DNA of 64,000 nt from Thelephora terrestris (GCA_015956445.1 WIUZ02000002.1:1364001-1428000); one strand, 5' to 3'; counted from the stretch's first letter, positions 46,283 through 57,112 are shown. The notes: generated by a model not told the origin, from the letters alone. Numbers and translations are program-made.

Positions 46283-47124
46283 ATGTCCCAGACAACCGAT
46301 AACCAACCGATGAGGGTGTTGTTCCTTTCCTCTCGATGCCTCTTCAACACCCAATTCATCGATTCGGACACCAAGGAGGTGTTGTACAGCACTCGAACAC
46401 CCAAGGTGTGGTTCACTCGACAGAGCGTTACCTCCGTCGTCCGCCACGCTCCATCCACGAAGCAGCCTTCTGGATCCGAGTCCAGCTCCCCCGTCACCCC
46501 TCCACCCACCTCCCCAAGCCTAGTCGAGAAGATCTCTGTTCAAGAGGACGCGTCATCTGAACTCACCAAGCTCGATTCTCTACCTCATTGCACTCCGGGA
46601 GAAGAGAAGGATGGAGTGAACGAGGCTGAGATCACCAAGATACACTGGAAGTTCTTCCATGATACTCTCTTCGAGCAAGAGCTCCAGACCAAAGACGTCA
46701 ACCAGCTCATGGAGAAGTCCGGTTGCCGGCCATTACGATTGTAGGTCCCTTCCACAAGTGTCCCCGGCAGAGATGCTGATCGAACAAACAGTGACAGGAC
46801 GTTCAAAGTGAACGGGATCGGCTACAAATGGGATCTCGGTCTCGTCGGATTCGACGCTCCCAAGGTAAGCGCCCCTCTATCCCGACGTCCACTCAAATCG
46901 AAAGCTCACGCGAACTCGACCAGCTCAAGATGGACGACGACGCCGAGACCGTTGTCGCCAAGTTCCACAGAACCTGCTGCTTCGGCACAACGAAACTCAC
47001 GCTCGAACTCCGCCCGGGTTCTGAGGACATCCTCGACATGATTGTCATGACTCTCGTGTGGGTTCAATGGAGGCAAAGGTTGAGGATGTTTACGATGGTT
47101 CCCACTGCCGCCATGCTCCTCTAA
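46283..47124 (+). CDS. DUF6593 protein
   Basis: Three exons (46283-46740, 46792-46864, 46924-47124; 732 nt) give 243 residues. The frame is open back to 46004, but the ATG at 46283 (MSQTTDNQPMRVLFLSSR) follows a TATA box and opens on the conserved beta-strand start. DUF6593 features are FNTQFIDSDTKEVLYSTRTP, AEITKIHWKFF, the FKVNGIGYKWDLG motif and VAKFHRTCCFG...LTLELRPGSEDILDMIVMTLVWVQ. A Ser/Pro-rich insert with acidic residues (about positions 55-110) separates the strands. The family is abundant in basidiomycetes, small, probably cytosolic and of unknown function. Confidence 0.82.
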
Positions 47125-47334
47125 CGATCCGCTATTCCTCTATGGTGACATATCTTAAGCTAGCGTCTGGTTTTATTATTTGTACGCGGTGCATCTTCTT
47201 GTGTAATCTTAATCCCGCTGTCCACATAGGAAAGGGTCGTGCGAACGGAAGCAGTTGAGCGACAACGCATCGAAAGCCGCTCCTCCCAGTCGTGTCTAAC
47301 GTATATGTGGAGCAAATTCGATCGTCGACGTCGT

Positions 47335-48665
47335 TCACTTGATGTATCTATAGACAGTTTTGAGGAATTCCCCAGGCCTGTAACTCGCCATGAAGTAAAG
47401 AAGGGCAGGTATGATGCTGGAACGTACTCTTCAGAATGTACCCAGTGCCCGGCGTCCAGTTCCTCCAATACTGCCCCGGGGAACATGTCCTGCATTATGG
47501 GAAAGTTGTGCTTATTGACATACCTGTAGCCCCACGAGTCAGTCGAGTACAGATCACAAACGGTGGATCTAAAACTCACTTGCTCCTCCTTCCTTTAATC
47601 GCCACGACCTGACCGTCCCTCCACGTACGTCCCCCAAGGTCTTGCGGGAAGTCCGCAAGTTCTCCTAACGAGTTCCCCAGGATCCGCAGAGGGACTTTGA
47701 ACTTCACAGGTTCGTTCTGCGGCTTCACCAAATTCGTCATCAAGAACGCGCGAACCATGGGATCCTGGGTCAATGGGTTCACATTGTGTATTGCGGTCAG
47801 AGCCAGCCGGCTTACCTTCTCATACTCCGTCAAGATGTTTTCTGCATCCTGCCGAGTGCCAACTCGAGCCTCTTCGACTTTTTGCATCCCTTCGAAATAT
47901 CCAGCGAATTCTTGGGATAGAGACGCGGCGCGGGAGGGCGCGATATCCACTACTATCAGGTTAGAGACCGCGTTCCGAGGTAATTCTGGGCTGAGGGCTG
48001 CGGCCATCGCCACTTTGCCTCCCCTATCTAAAAATTCAGCGCAACCGTCCAAAGTCTCGGATCAACGACGGCAAGACCCACATTGAGTGACCGATCAACG
48101 AGACGTTTGACAACGAGTGCTTTCGAAGGAAATGGAGAACATCGTTTGCCATCGCAGTATAGGTCATCGGCTCGACGTGGGGTGATGAACCGTGATTTCG
48201 TAGGTCCTGCAAAGGAGGATGCTCGTCACTCCATCCGATCGTGACTCTTTAGGTGAGAAGTGCATACGAGAGGATAAATTGGCCTCTGAAGCTCTCGAGA
48301 CATCGCTTTGGATATTGACTGCCAATTCCGCTTCGAACCTCTGGGCAATGCTCTCTCTGTGAGCTACGCGGAGACACCGGACGATGCCGCCAGGTCCTCA
48401 CTCACAGCAGACCGTGAAGGATGACGACCGGCCCCTTCTCGCCGCCGGTTGATGAAGTTCCGTTTGGTGCGAAGAGCTCATATTCCAAATCCACGACGGA
48501 TGAGTGCGCCGTTGAGTAACAACCTTCAAAACAACCGCCTGGTCAGCAAAGCAAATCCAGCGAACGGATCGTGAGGAATCTGAACTCGCGATTGAATCTC
48601 AACAAAGAGCTTCTGTTGACGAGGAACGTCCGTCTCGCGAGGTTCGACGAGACGCGAAGGAACAT
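47335..48665 (-). CDS. Mitochondrial alpha/beta hydrolase (Imo32/ABHD11-like)
   Basis: Splicing gives a complete hydrolase. The N-terminus MFLRVSSNLARRTFLVNRSS is a typical mitochondrial presequence ending in FLTIRCYS. Then come VVDLEYELFAPNG, the oxyanion motif HGLFGSKRNW, LDLRNHGSS, the nucleophile elbow GHSMGG completed across an intron, a late conserved block (DPMVRAFLMTNL) and the catalytic His in LDAGHWVHSEEPGEFLKTV. The last exon ends at TGA 47335-47337. One intron near 48559 is only about 42 nt and must be removed to avoid an in-frame TGA. The exact joint around EKVSRLALTAIHN was not fixed. Relatives are ester or thioester hydrolases linked to mitochondrial function. Confidence 0.82.
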
Positions 48666-49035
48666 GGCAGGGTTTCTGGAGAAATGTGACGCAAAGGATG
48701 GACGGAGTTGGCCGGAGTCGGGACTCAAAGTTCAAACATTGCGTCCGTCCGACCCCGATCAAGGTGCTTACTGTCGGCAATCAAGCCGAGACCAGCTCCC
48801 ACTTTCTTCTCGCGATCCGCACATCTAACCTCCATGCGGGACTGCGTCTTGGCGCTGACAGCCCGCCGTAAAGAATGAATGAAAGAACAGTGGATTGAAA
48901 GGACGCGACCCACACACCCACGGTACCTCTTACACCTCACCGGCATACAACCGCTTTCAATTCTTATGCCATGGCTAATGTAACTCCATCGCTAACCAAC
49001 GACGCGGAAAAGATTGAATGAAATGGTTATACACT
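48666..49035. other. Intergenic, nothing recognised
   Basis: Leader of the hydrolase gene and 3' end of the WD40 gene. Confidence 0.4.
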
Positions 49036-50490
49036 CTACTCGGCAGCAAAAACCAGGCATGCACCATCATCTCCGGCACTGAGAACGAAGCCACCCTCGT
49101 GCCCGACAGCGGCACCTAGAACCGGTCCACGGTGACCTTGATGTTCCTTGACTAATGCACCTGTCCGGGTGTCCCATGTCCGAAGAACTCTGTCGGCCGA
49201 TCCTGAGATGACCATATGCGACTTGGGTGCTGGGAGTGGGACCAAGCACGTAACTGAATCCTATTGGTTCTTCAGCCCGGTTTCCAGCAACTGGAAGAAA
49301 GAGCCACAACTTACCCCGTGCTTTAACTCGTTCCTGATCTTTAGCGTGTTCAGATCCCACACACAAGCCTTTCCGTCCGTAGAGCCTGTTACAACAACCT
49401 CTGCCGTCCCAGCGAATCCCACGAACGCGATAGCCTCCACACTCTCGCCTTCATCATGGACAGCCAAGGAGCCGACAATATCACCTTTTGCCAAGTTGAC
49501 AATTCGAATACCTCCTGATGCACCGCCAACCACTGCGACTGTGGACGCAGGGTTTACAGCCAATGAAGTTATACCATCGAGATCGAAGCGCCCATCATCT
49601 GAGGTGAGTTTCCAAAGCGGTGTCGGCGAGCGTGGGTCCCATAAAATGAGCGTCCCATCAGTATCTGCGGTTAAAATCCTCTTTCCTGTGATGACGGTAG
49701 TGAGAAGATGCTGAGAGGGATGGCGATGGAAGTATGTACCATCTGGGGTGAATTCCCCGCATGCAACGGATGACGCATGGCTGGCAAATACTTGCATTGT
49801 GTTTCCAGATGGTACTGACAGGTCGGTTAGATCTTTTCCGTGAATCTATGAGAGTGAGAACACACAATTCCATAACCATACGGTGGTATCGTTGGACCCA
49901 GCAAGTAGTACGTTTCCCTTTGGATGCCATCTCAGCCACTGTGGACATCATGAGTCAACGAAAAGACTTTGGCGCAAAATACAAACCATGACTTCATCAG
50001 GTCCCTGCAATTCGGTCAAGAAAGTCCATCGCTTGAAATCCTGCTGCCCAACTCTCTTCCACACTCGGACTTTTCCATCCATACCACCAGTTGCGATCAT
50101 CTCGCCGTCATAGCTGAACCCTACGTTCGATACACTGTCGGTGTGCCCTGTCAGCTTCACCAGTACCTCCCCAGTAGAGTAGTCCCAGATGTAGCCCAGG
50201 TCATCCTCGCCCCCAGACGCTGCTATCTGCGCGGAAGGATGTACGGCGACTGCGAAGACTGAACTTGCGTGGTTTGTAAAACTCCGAATCGAAGTATCCT
50301 CGAGGATGTCATTCTCTCCAGACGGACCAGCGGCCCCCTCTCCGTCCTCAAGCTCATCCTCGTCGTCCATAGGGTAGTCCGCGCCATCTTCCTCGTCAAT
50401 TTCAAGTACGTCTTCAGGATCGATGTACTCGTCCTGAACATTCTCCTCGTCTGTATCTGCGTCGTTTGGTCCCAGGGGTTTGGAGGCCAT
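49036..50490 (-). CDS. SQT1: WD40 protein, Sqt1/AAMP family (ribosomal protein chaperone)
   Basis: The open frame reaches a GTG at 50511; the first ATG is 50490 (MASKPLGPNDADTDEE). Exon 1 (50490-49987) holds an acidic N-terminus, then the first two WD repeats (SSVFAVAVHPSAQIAASGGEDDLGYIWD, KLTGHTDSVSNVGFSYDGEMIATGGMDGKVRVW). Later exons give WLRWHPKGNVLLAGSNDTTVWLW, SSVACGEFTPDGKRILTADTDGTLILWDP, VVVTGSTDGKACVWD, ISGSADRVLRTWDTRTGALV and a last repeat ending FAAE. The acidic start plus about seven repeats fits AAMP in animals and Sqt1 in yeast, which protects newly made uL16 (Rpl10) for the 60S subunit. It is cytosolic. It shares a divergent promoter of about 320 bp with the PDI gene. Confidence 0.82.
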
Positions 50491-50807
50491 CGATCGTGAT
50501 TCGGAAGTCACGGCCGATATCGATGAACTGGTTGGTAAGAAAGGTAGGGCAACGTGTCAGCACCTGGTGGGTTATATACAGGCTTTTATCTTGAGCGGGG
50601 ACCGGGACGACTCTGAAAGCTGTGAGGGATTGGTAAGATTGCTGATTAAAATTCGCAAATAAAAACGATCGGTACACATTCGCTGAGTGATCTAATCTCG
50701 TCAGCCTGTGTTCACACGCCACGTGGGTGACAGCGAATCTCTCGGGTGCCTAAAACTCAAGGAATCAGCCGCGTTTCTCTTGCAACAAAACCTTTTACAC
50801 ACCAACC
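50491..50807. promoter_or_regulatory. Divergent promoter between Sqt1-like and PDI genes
   Basis: 317 nt separates two ATGs pointing away from each other. A TATATA lies near 50573. The two products act in ribosome assembly and secretory folding; shared control is possible but not shown. Confidence 0.45.
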
Positions 50808-52209
50808 ATGAAGGTGACCTCTTTCTTTTTCACCCTCTCTCTCGGTGCGCTGGCCTTCGCACATGGGAGTCTAGAAACCCATTCGAACGTCATGGACTTG
50901 TCCTCTCAACCGAAGTGGGACAGGACTATTGGAAAGGGCATTCCAGCGCTCGTTGAATTGTACGTGTCATGGGAAATGTTACACCTGCTAAAACTTACGC
51001 ATTTATAGTTATGCTCCTTGGTGGTGCGTTGTGTAGTAACCCATAAACATCCAGTGCAATGACGTACGTGCCAGTGGTCACTGCAAAAACCTCGCCCCCA
51101 AGTGGGAACAACTCGCGGACGCGTTCAAACACGCCCAAGACAAGGTCATTATCGCCAAAGTTGACGCTGACGGCGAGGGTAAATCTTTGGGCCAAAAGTT
51201 TGAGGTGAAAGGCTATCCTAGTAAGTGGCAATCACGTGTGTACATACCCATGCGCGTATCTGACATGTCCGTTCTTCTTTCCAGCCCTCAAGTGGTTCGA
51301 CGCAGATGGAACACTTGTTGGAGACTACGAAGGTGGTCGCGAAGTGGAGGACATGGTCCAGTAGTAGGTCCCCTTCAGTCATCCACTTTCCTTCATGGGT
51401 AACCTCCTCCCAGCATCACTGGCAAGACTGGTGCCAAATCTAACATCAAAGCGCCTGTATCCAAGGTCGCGTCCCTCACCGTTGACAATTTCCACCCCAT
51501 CGCATTGGACAAGACCAAAAACGTTCTCGTCACTTTCACCGCTCCTTGGTGCGGACACTGCAAAACCCTGAAACCCATCTATGAGAAGGTCGCGGAGTAC
51601 TTCAAGGACGAGGAAGACTGCATCCTCGCCAACATGGATGCCGACGCGAGTCACAACAAGCCCATCGCCATGATGTACAACGTCGCCTCCTACCCTACCA
51701 TCAAGTTCTTCGGAAAGGGTGGCGAAAACAAGGAGAACCCTATGACCTACACTGGTGGTCGGAGCGAGCAGGCGTTGGTCGACTTCTTAAACAAAAAATG
51801 CGGTACTCAGCGTGCTATTGGAGGCCGCCTCAATGATTTGGCTGGCCGTCTTCCATCTTTGGATGAGATTGCTCAGAAGTTCATCGATGCCACCACCACC
51901 CTTCGTACCACCCTTCTCGAGGAGGCTACCACCCTCGGAAATGACGCCAAAGGGTACATTCGCGTCATGGAGAAGATCGTGAAGTCGAACGAATATGTCA
52001 CCAAGGAGCTGAAGCGGTATGCCCTCTTTACTCTCAAATAACCTTCTTCCGATCATACCTGACATTGTAAAAGACTGGAATCCATCCTCGCCAAGGGCAC
52101 TTTGGGACCTAAGAAACTCGACGAGATCAAGACGAAGTTCAACATTCTCTCCGCTTTCGTTAAGAAGGAGGCTCCGGAGAAGCTTTCCCGAGCTGAGGAT
52201 GAGTTGTAA
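50808..52209 (+). CDS. Protein disulfide isomerase, Erp38-like, with ERp29-type C-terminal domain
   Basis: A signal peptide (MKVTSFFFTLSLGALAFAHG) leads into two thioredoxin domains, each with a CGHC active site. The first, YAPWCGHCKNLAPKWEQL, is split by an intron placed inside the motif (TG/T-GGT). The second is FTAPWCGHCKTLKPIYEK (51541-51600). Each is followed by the cis-Pro stretch GYPTLKWF or SYPTIKFF. After them come LNKKCGTQRAIGGRLND and a helical ERp29-like domain (GYIRVMEKIVKSNEYVTKELKR...LSAFVKKE). The protein ends AEDEL, which is not a canonical KDEL/HDEL but could serve as a weak ER signal. Function: oxidative folding in the ER lumen. Two-CGHC plus ERp29 architecture is the usual fungal Erp38 layout. 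Confidence 0.9.
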
Positions 52210-52705
52210 TCGTTCTCGTGTCTTCTACTTCCATCCCGCATCCCGATACGATACTAATTATCTACGTACGTGACTCTTTACGGTAAAATGTATTGATATC
52301 ATTCACGGAACTTTGCACCTAATTCTGGCCGCTCGACAACGTCCCGGTATCCGGCCTTTGAACCTGACGAACCTTCGAATCGCGAATGAGCTCACCTGCG
52401 AAATCTGCCCTCAAACCGTTACATTGTGCTTGACTATCGGTTAAAGTCTAAGCCTACTCATCGTGGGTCGATGGACGTTCCAGGCACCCCTATACCTCAA
52501 TCACGGAACCATGCAATGAGGCGTGTCAAACCTTTGCCAGTGCAGTTCCTCGTAAGCGGTTAGAACAGTATTCCGCAATCTTACGAGATTAGGTTCCGCC
52601 ACACACAGACGTACAAGATACTCATCCCCACCTGATCTTCCAGCCCTGCCCTCACCCACCTCTCGATGAACCCTCCCTCTCTGATGGGAAGAGTGCACTC
52701 GAAGT
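52210..52705. other. Intergenic, nothing recognised
   Basis: 3' end of the PDI gene and leader of the phosphodiesterase gene. Short frames only. Confidence 0.4.
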
Positions 52706-53773
52706 ATGGACCAACCTCCCCCCCGCACCATCACCACATCCCGGTTCTCCGGTGTTTCCGGGTGTTGGGAGCACGAGCATCCTCACAACCCACACGGATA
52801 CGACTCTCAGACCATCCAATCCCTTCCACGCAACATCCTCATCACCTCCTACAACATCAGCGCCTCCCCTGCTCGATCTAGGTTTGAGAGGGCGACGTTC
52901 TTATTGGACTACCTCAGGAGGGTGATCGACTCATGCAGGGACAAGAGTTTCAGTCCAGGTGTCCACGGAGAGCCCGTCGGGGGGGATTTGTTTTATCCCA
53001 CCCCGCCACCGGCGAATGTGATTATGCTGCAGGAGGTTACGAAGGAAGCCTTTGATGCGATCTTGAGCGATCGGTGGATCCAGGAGTACTACCAGGTCGT
53101 TCCTTATTCTCCGGACGAGTGGACGCCGGAGCCAACACCAGGATCGCATGGAGAAGGCTTAGGGGTAGTGAGGAGGGCGGAGTGCGGGAACTTGGTGTTG
53201 GTGACGAGGAGTTTGCCAGTGATGAGACCCAAAATAATCGACTTCACGGATACGACAGAACACCGAACAGCGATCATGTTCGACACCCTCCTCGGGGTTC
53301 CACGCCACCCGCGGGCAGGCCACGCAACGGGCCACCGATCTGAACAGCGCACGACCGCGAGATTACGACTGGCTTGCACCCAACTCGAATCCGGTCAGCT
53401 AGGAGTGTTCAGCCGAAGACATCAGCTTGAGACCGTCTCCTCGGAGATTGTAGACAATAGCATCGACGGCGCCGTCCTCGCGGGGGACATGAACGTAGCC
53501 CATCTCGGGGATATCGGGATGCCACAGCTCGCGGGACTCTCGGATGCAGAGAGGAGGGCGGAGGCCGACCCGACGTCGTTCACGTGGGGGTATCACCCTG
53601 GGAAAAGCGGGGCGCAACCCTGTAGGAGGGATAAGATTTTGTATTGGCAGAATCGCCGGAGGTTCTGCGTGAACGAGATCAGAACGTTGGGAATCGGATT
53701 GAAAATGAAAAACGGACAGTATGTCACGGACCACTATGGTATTATGACTTCTCTTGAACCACAAAGGTGTTAA
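52706..53773 (+). CDS. TDP2-like endonuclease/exonuclease/phosphatase-fold phosphodiesterase
   Basis: A single exon of 355 residues. Motifs of the Mg2+-dependent EEP fold appear in order: ILITSYNISA (active-site Asn), NVIMLQEV (metal-binding Glu), a central beta region with CGNLVLVTRS, VLAGDMNVAHLGD (Asp and Asn), RRDKILYW, and TDHYGIM near the end (Asp-His pair). LQEV, GDxN and the final DH match TDP2, which frees topoisomerase II from DNA 5' ends. TDP2 has TWDTN-like and SDH variants, so a broader EEP hydrolase remains possible. No zinc finger or UBA domain precedes the core. The N-terminal 35 residues are Pro/His-rich. The lack of introns is unusual here. Confidence 0.72.
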   Translation: MDQPPPRTITTSRFSGVSGCWEHEHPHNPHGYDSQTIQSLPRNILITSYNISASPARSRFERATFLLDYLRRVIDSCRDKSFSPGVHGEPVGGDLFYPTPPPANVIMLQEVTKEAFDAILSDRWIQEYYQVVPYSPDEWTPEPTPGSHGEGLGVVRRAECGNLVLVTRSLPVMRPKIIDFTDTTEHRTAIMFDTLLGVPRHPRAGHATGHRSEQRTTARLRLACTQLESGQLGVFSRRHQLETVSSEIVDNSIDGAVLAGDMNVAHLGDIGMPQLAGLSDAERRAEADPTSFTWGYHPGKSGAQPCRRDKILYWQNRRRFCVNEIRTLGIGLKMKNGQYVTDHYGIMTSLEPQRC

Positions 53774-54418
53774 TCACTGGGTTTAGGGTAGAATGAGATT
53801 TTTAGGATTATTTTGAGTAATGTTTCATCAGGAAAATGGTCAGTGGTTTCCACGCGATTCCAAGCAATCCAGTTTATTCACGCGTTTCCATGGCCGAAGC
53901 CGGCGATTCCACGCGATTCGATCAACCCAACAATGCTTCCATGCGCTTCAACGAACGGGGAGAAGAATTCTGTGCGCTTCCATAAAAAACAAGCAAACGT
54001 GGAGGTGCTCGGAGGACGCCTGCTTGTTGATAGAGTCACATTGAGTTGCATCGATATACCATGCTCCAATATACAATGACCCGGTGGGATATGTACTTTA
54101 AAATTTGCCACACAATGGCCCACCTATGCTACGGCTCCATGACATTAGCTACGGCACAGTAATCCACGTTCCGCTCGGGCGTTCAACGGCGCGGGCGTCC
54201 GCACGGGTGTGATCGTGAATGCATGTCTGTTACAACGTCCACTACGTCCGCTACTACCATTATTTTCAAGAATACTCGTTCGCAACATTCACATAGAACA
54301 GGGATAAAGGTGAGTATCTGCTATCCCTCTTGTTTGAAGACAAGGCAACGCTGACGTCTTCTGTTTTGACATGTTGTCATGCCCCCAGCTCGAAAGCAAG
54401 CCCTCGCTCGCACAGGTT
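53774..54418. other. Intergenic, edge of the repeat tract
   Basis: No gene. Contains near-repeats of CCACGCGATTC around 53845-53920. The unique DNA ends where the satellite begins. Confidence 0.4.
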
Positions 54419-55397
54419 TCAGCTACTTTTTCCCCATGGGTCATGGGCCATACGGCGTGACAAAATCCCATGACCCATGGGCCATACGTCGCCATACGAC
54501 AGGTACAAATCCCCATGACCCATGGACCGTACGATGGTGTGTGGGCCCCATGACCCATGGGTTGTACGGTGCTGTATGACAGTATGGCCTGTCCATGACC
54601 CATGGGTTGTACGATGCCGTACGGTGGTATGCCCTTCCCATGACCCATGGGCCGTACGGTGGTGCTGGACAGCCATCCACCCTGCCCATGACCCATGGGG
54701 CGTACAGCGCCGTACGGTGGTATGCCCTGCCCATGACCCATGGAGCGTACGGCGCCGTACGGTGGTATGCCCTACCCATGACCCATGGGTCGTACGGTGC
54801 CGTACGGTGGTATGCCCTGCCCATGACCCATGGGTCGTACGGCGCCGTATGGGGGTTTGCCCTACCCATGACCCATGGAGCGTACGGCGCCGTACGACAG
54901 TATGCCCTGCCCATGACCCATGGAGCGTACGACGCCGTACGGTGGTATGCCCTGCCCATGACCCATGGGTCGTACGGCGCTGTACGGTGGTATGCCCTAC
55001 CCATGACCCATGGGTCGTACGGCGCCGTACGACAGTATGCCCTGCCCATGACCCATGGAGCGTACGGCGCCGTACAGTGGTATGCCCTGCCCATGACCCA
55101 TGAGTCGTACGGCGCCGTACGGTGGTATGCCCTGCCCATGACCCATGGGTCGTACGGCGCCGTACGGGGGTTTGCCCTACCCATGACCCATGGACCGTAC
55201 AGCACCGTACAACAGTATGCCCTGCCCATGACCCATGGAGCGTACGGTGCCGTACGGTGGTATGCCCTACCCATGACCCATCGAGCGTACGGCGCCGTAC
55301 GGTGGTATGCCCTGCCCATGACCCATGGACCATACGGCGCTGTACAGTGGAATGCCTTGCCTATGACCCATGGGTTGTACAGTGCCATACGGTGGAT
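54419..55397. repeat. 45-bp satellite array, about 20 units
   Basis: The unit is 45 bp. Its core is GACCCATGGGTC, a perfect 12-bp palindrome, directly followed by CGTACGGCGCCGTACG, a perfect 16-bp palindrome, then GTGGTATGCCCTGCCCAT. Regular units start about 54580; the first 160 nt are more degenerate. Because 45 is a multiple of three and the unit holds a stop in only one of six frames, long open frames arise on both strands (over 300 codons each). These have 15-residue repeats such as LPMTHGAYGAVRWYA and are probably by-products. Variant units (TATGCCCTG/CTA, GGGGGTTT, GACAGTAT) recur, hinting at higher-order copying. Confidence 0.9.
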
Positions 55398-55409
55398 TAC
55401 CTCGAAAAG

Positions 55410-55635
55410 AATATTTAATGGATTACCTAATAAGGAACTATATGATGGATTACCTAAAAAGAAAATATTTGATGAATTACCTAAAAAGGAAAGATTTGAT
55501 GGATCTCCCCAAAAAAGAAATATTTGATGGATCTCCCCAAAAAAGAAATATTTGATGGATTACCTAAAAAGAAAAATTTGCTTGACTGCCTAAAAGAGAA
55601 ATAGTTGATGGATTACCTAAAAAGGAAATATCTGA
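55410..55635. repeat. 27-bp AT-rich tandem repeat, about 8 units
   Basis: The unit is close to GATGGATTACCTAAAAAG plus GAAATATTT. Two units read GATGGATCTCCCC instead. The plus frame of the satellite runs on through this array (9-residue repeat DGLPKKEIF) to a stop near 55527. Confidence 0.8.
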
Positions 55636-55767
55636 TTGATTCTGGAAAATAGCAACATCCTAACCTAACCTCAAGGCACTGCCAGATCAGGAATCCATTC
55701 ACCTCTTGCATTAGTTTTCTGTTTGTAGTCCTGACTAACCCAAAGTGGTTAAGCTAACATCATCCAA

Positions 55768-55860
55768 TCTAACCTAACCTAACCTAACCTAACCTAACCT
55801 AACCTAACCCTAACCTAACCCTAACCTAACCCTCACCTAACCTAACCTAACCCAACCCAC
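55768..55860. repeat. Interstitial telomere-like array (CCTAA/CCCTAA)
   Basis: About 90 nt of CCTAA (5-mer) units mixed with CCCTAA (6-mer) units. CCCTAA is the complement of the common fungal telomere repeat TTAGGG. Scattered CCTAACC copies flank it at 55655-55670 and 55885-55905. Unique sequence continues on both sides, so it is internal and not a chromosome end. Confidence 0.8.
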
Positions 55861-56003
55861 CTGAAATAGCCAATCTAACCCATTTCAACCTAACCTAACC
55901 TGCAGTGGTCTATCCAACCTGACTATAGCTTTGCCTAAGCTGACCCATGGCAAACAAGTCCTAACTTAAACTTGACCTTGCCTAGCACACCAACATGTAA
56001 CAT

Positions 56004-56577
56004 GGGTTACAGGAATGCAGTGCAAAGTGCATACCCCTTGGGGGACCTCCACCTGTATTTAGCCATAAGCTGGCTATCACTTGAACACACCTACTAAGCT
56101 GGACCTACCAGTTGGTAGACCTGCAAGCCAACAGGTCCATGGACTATATTCCATAAGCTGTGCCTGCCACCCAACCATATTCACCTCTCTTGTACCAGAT
56201 ATTAACTTGATGACAAATAAAGCCAATCCACCTGGCTGAACCTATGACCCAGTGGACTCATTAATTCATAAGTCTATAGGTCTGTGGGCCTGTAATGTGG
56301 AGGAACACACCCAGCTGGATTCTGGGTCTGTTCAGGTAGGTAAATTTGAGTTGTTGCTGAGTTTTGGCCTGGGCAAGAGATGTTTTGTGAATGTGGTTGG
56401 TGGTAATTGAGTGGCAGGATCTTTTATGGAATACCAGTCCAAGGACCTTTTGGCTTGCAGGTCCACCAACTGGTAGGTCCAGGTTAGTAGGTGTGTTCAA
56501 GTGATAGCCAGCTTATGGCTAAATACAAGTGGAGGTCCCCCAAGGGGTATGCACTTTGCACTGCATTCCTGTAACCC
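56004..56577. mobile_element. Fold-back (long inverted repeat) element
   Basis: The arms start GGGTTACAGGAATGCAGTGC on the left and end with its exact complement on the right. The first 130 nt of each arm are about 96% alike, and weaker symmetry continues to about 200 nt, leaving a short centre. There is no coding sequence. No target duplication is evident. It resembles a MITE or Foldback-type non-autonomous element. Confidence 0.8.
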
Positions 56578-56662
56578 GGCTTTCTCCCTCTCGAACGAGC
56601 GACCACAACAGCGTGGTGGAAGCGGTAGCATGACGGACAGCCCGAGGAACAGTCACTCCGTG

Positions 56663-57112
56663 CTATAACAGGTCCTGATCATAGATCCCCCTTTGCAGGG
56701 TGTACCAGAGCTCCTTCTTGATCGTATGCTCCAGTTCTCCGAACCTACCCCTCATCTGGAAGATCACCTTCTCGGCAATCATGGATCGGACCCAGAGCTC
56801 ATCATCCCAGGTTAACCCCATCAAATGAGGAATCGTCTCCCTGAGATGTTTGGCGTCCACCTGCTTGACGACCTCCAAGATCTAGAAGCCGTTAGCTCGA
56901 CATCTACGCCAAAGAACGTACGACCTCTACCTAGAGGAAGGAGTTAGTGCAAACACAAGAAGCCCTAGCTCTCCCCCATACCTGTTCATCCGTGGTATAG
57001 GGAACCCCCCCTCATTAGCATAGGTCTTACGGTTGGCGGCACGGCGGTTGATGCGGGAAATGGTAGAGATGCTGTTGGCGACTTTGTAGGTATGGTTGTT
57101 GGGGAAAGACAT
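56663..57112 (-). CDS. Hypothetical small gene, splice not resolved
   Basis: An ATG at 57112 begins MSFPNNHTYKVANSISTISR and continues to about 56985. A second well-composed block (LEVVKQVDAKHLRETIPHLM ... GRFGELEHTIKKELWYTLQ) ends at a TAG at 56663. I could not join them in frame with a standard intron (GTATGG...TTCTAG shifts the frame), so the gene may be broken or have another exon. The product is unknown. It sits between the fold-back element and AT-rich DNA, so a repeat-associated origin is possible. Confidence 0.3.

Noticed and set aside
54419-55527. Open frames of 193-315 codons on both strands in the satellite
   Set aside because: Five of six frames are open simply because the 45-bp unit has one stop-containing frame; no start context, introns or domain. 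Treated as repeat DNA.
54419-55635. Possible CRISPR array (regular repeats)
   Set aside because: Repeats are head-to-tail with no unique spacers and the genome is fungal.
55768-55860. Chromosome end
   Set aside because: Unique and repeat sequence continues for more than 8 kb on the right, so the telomere-like array is internal.
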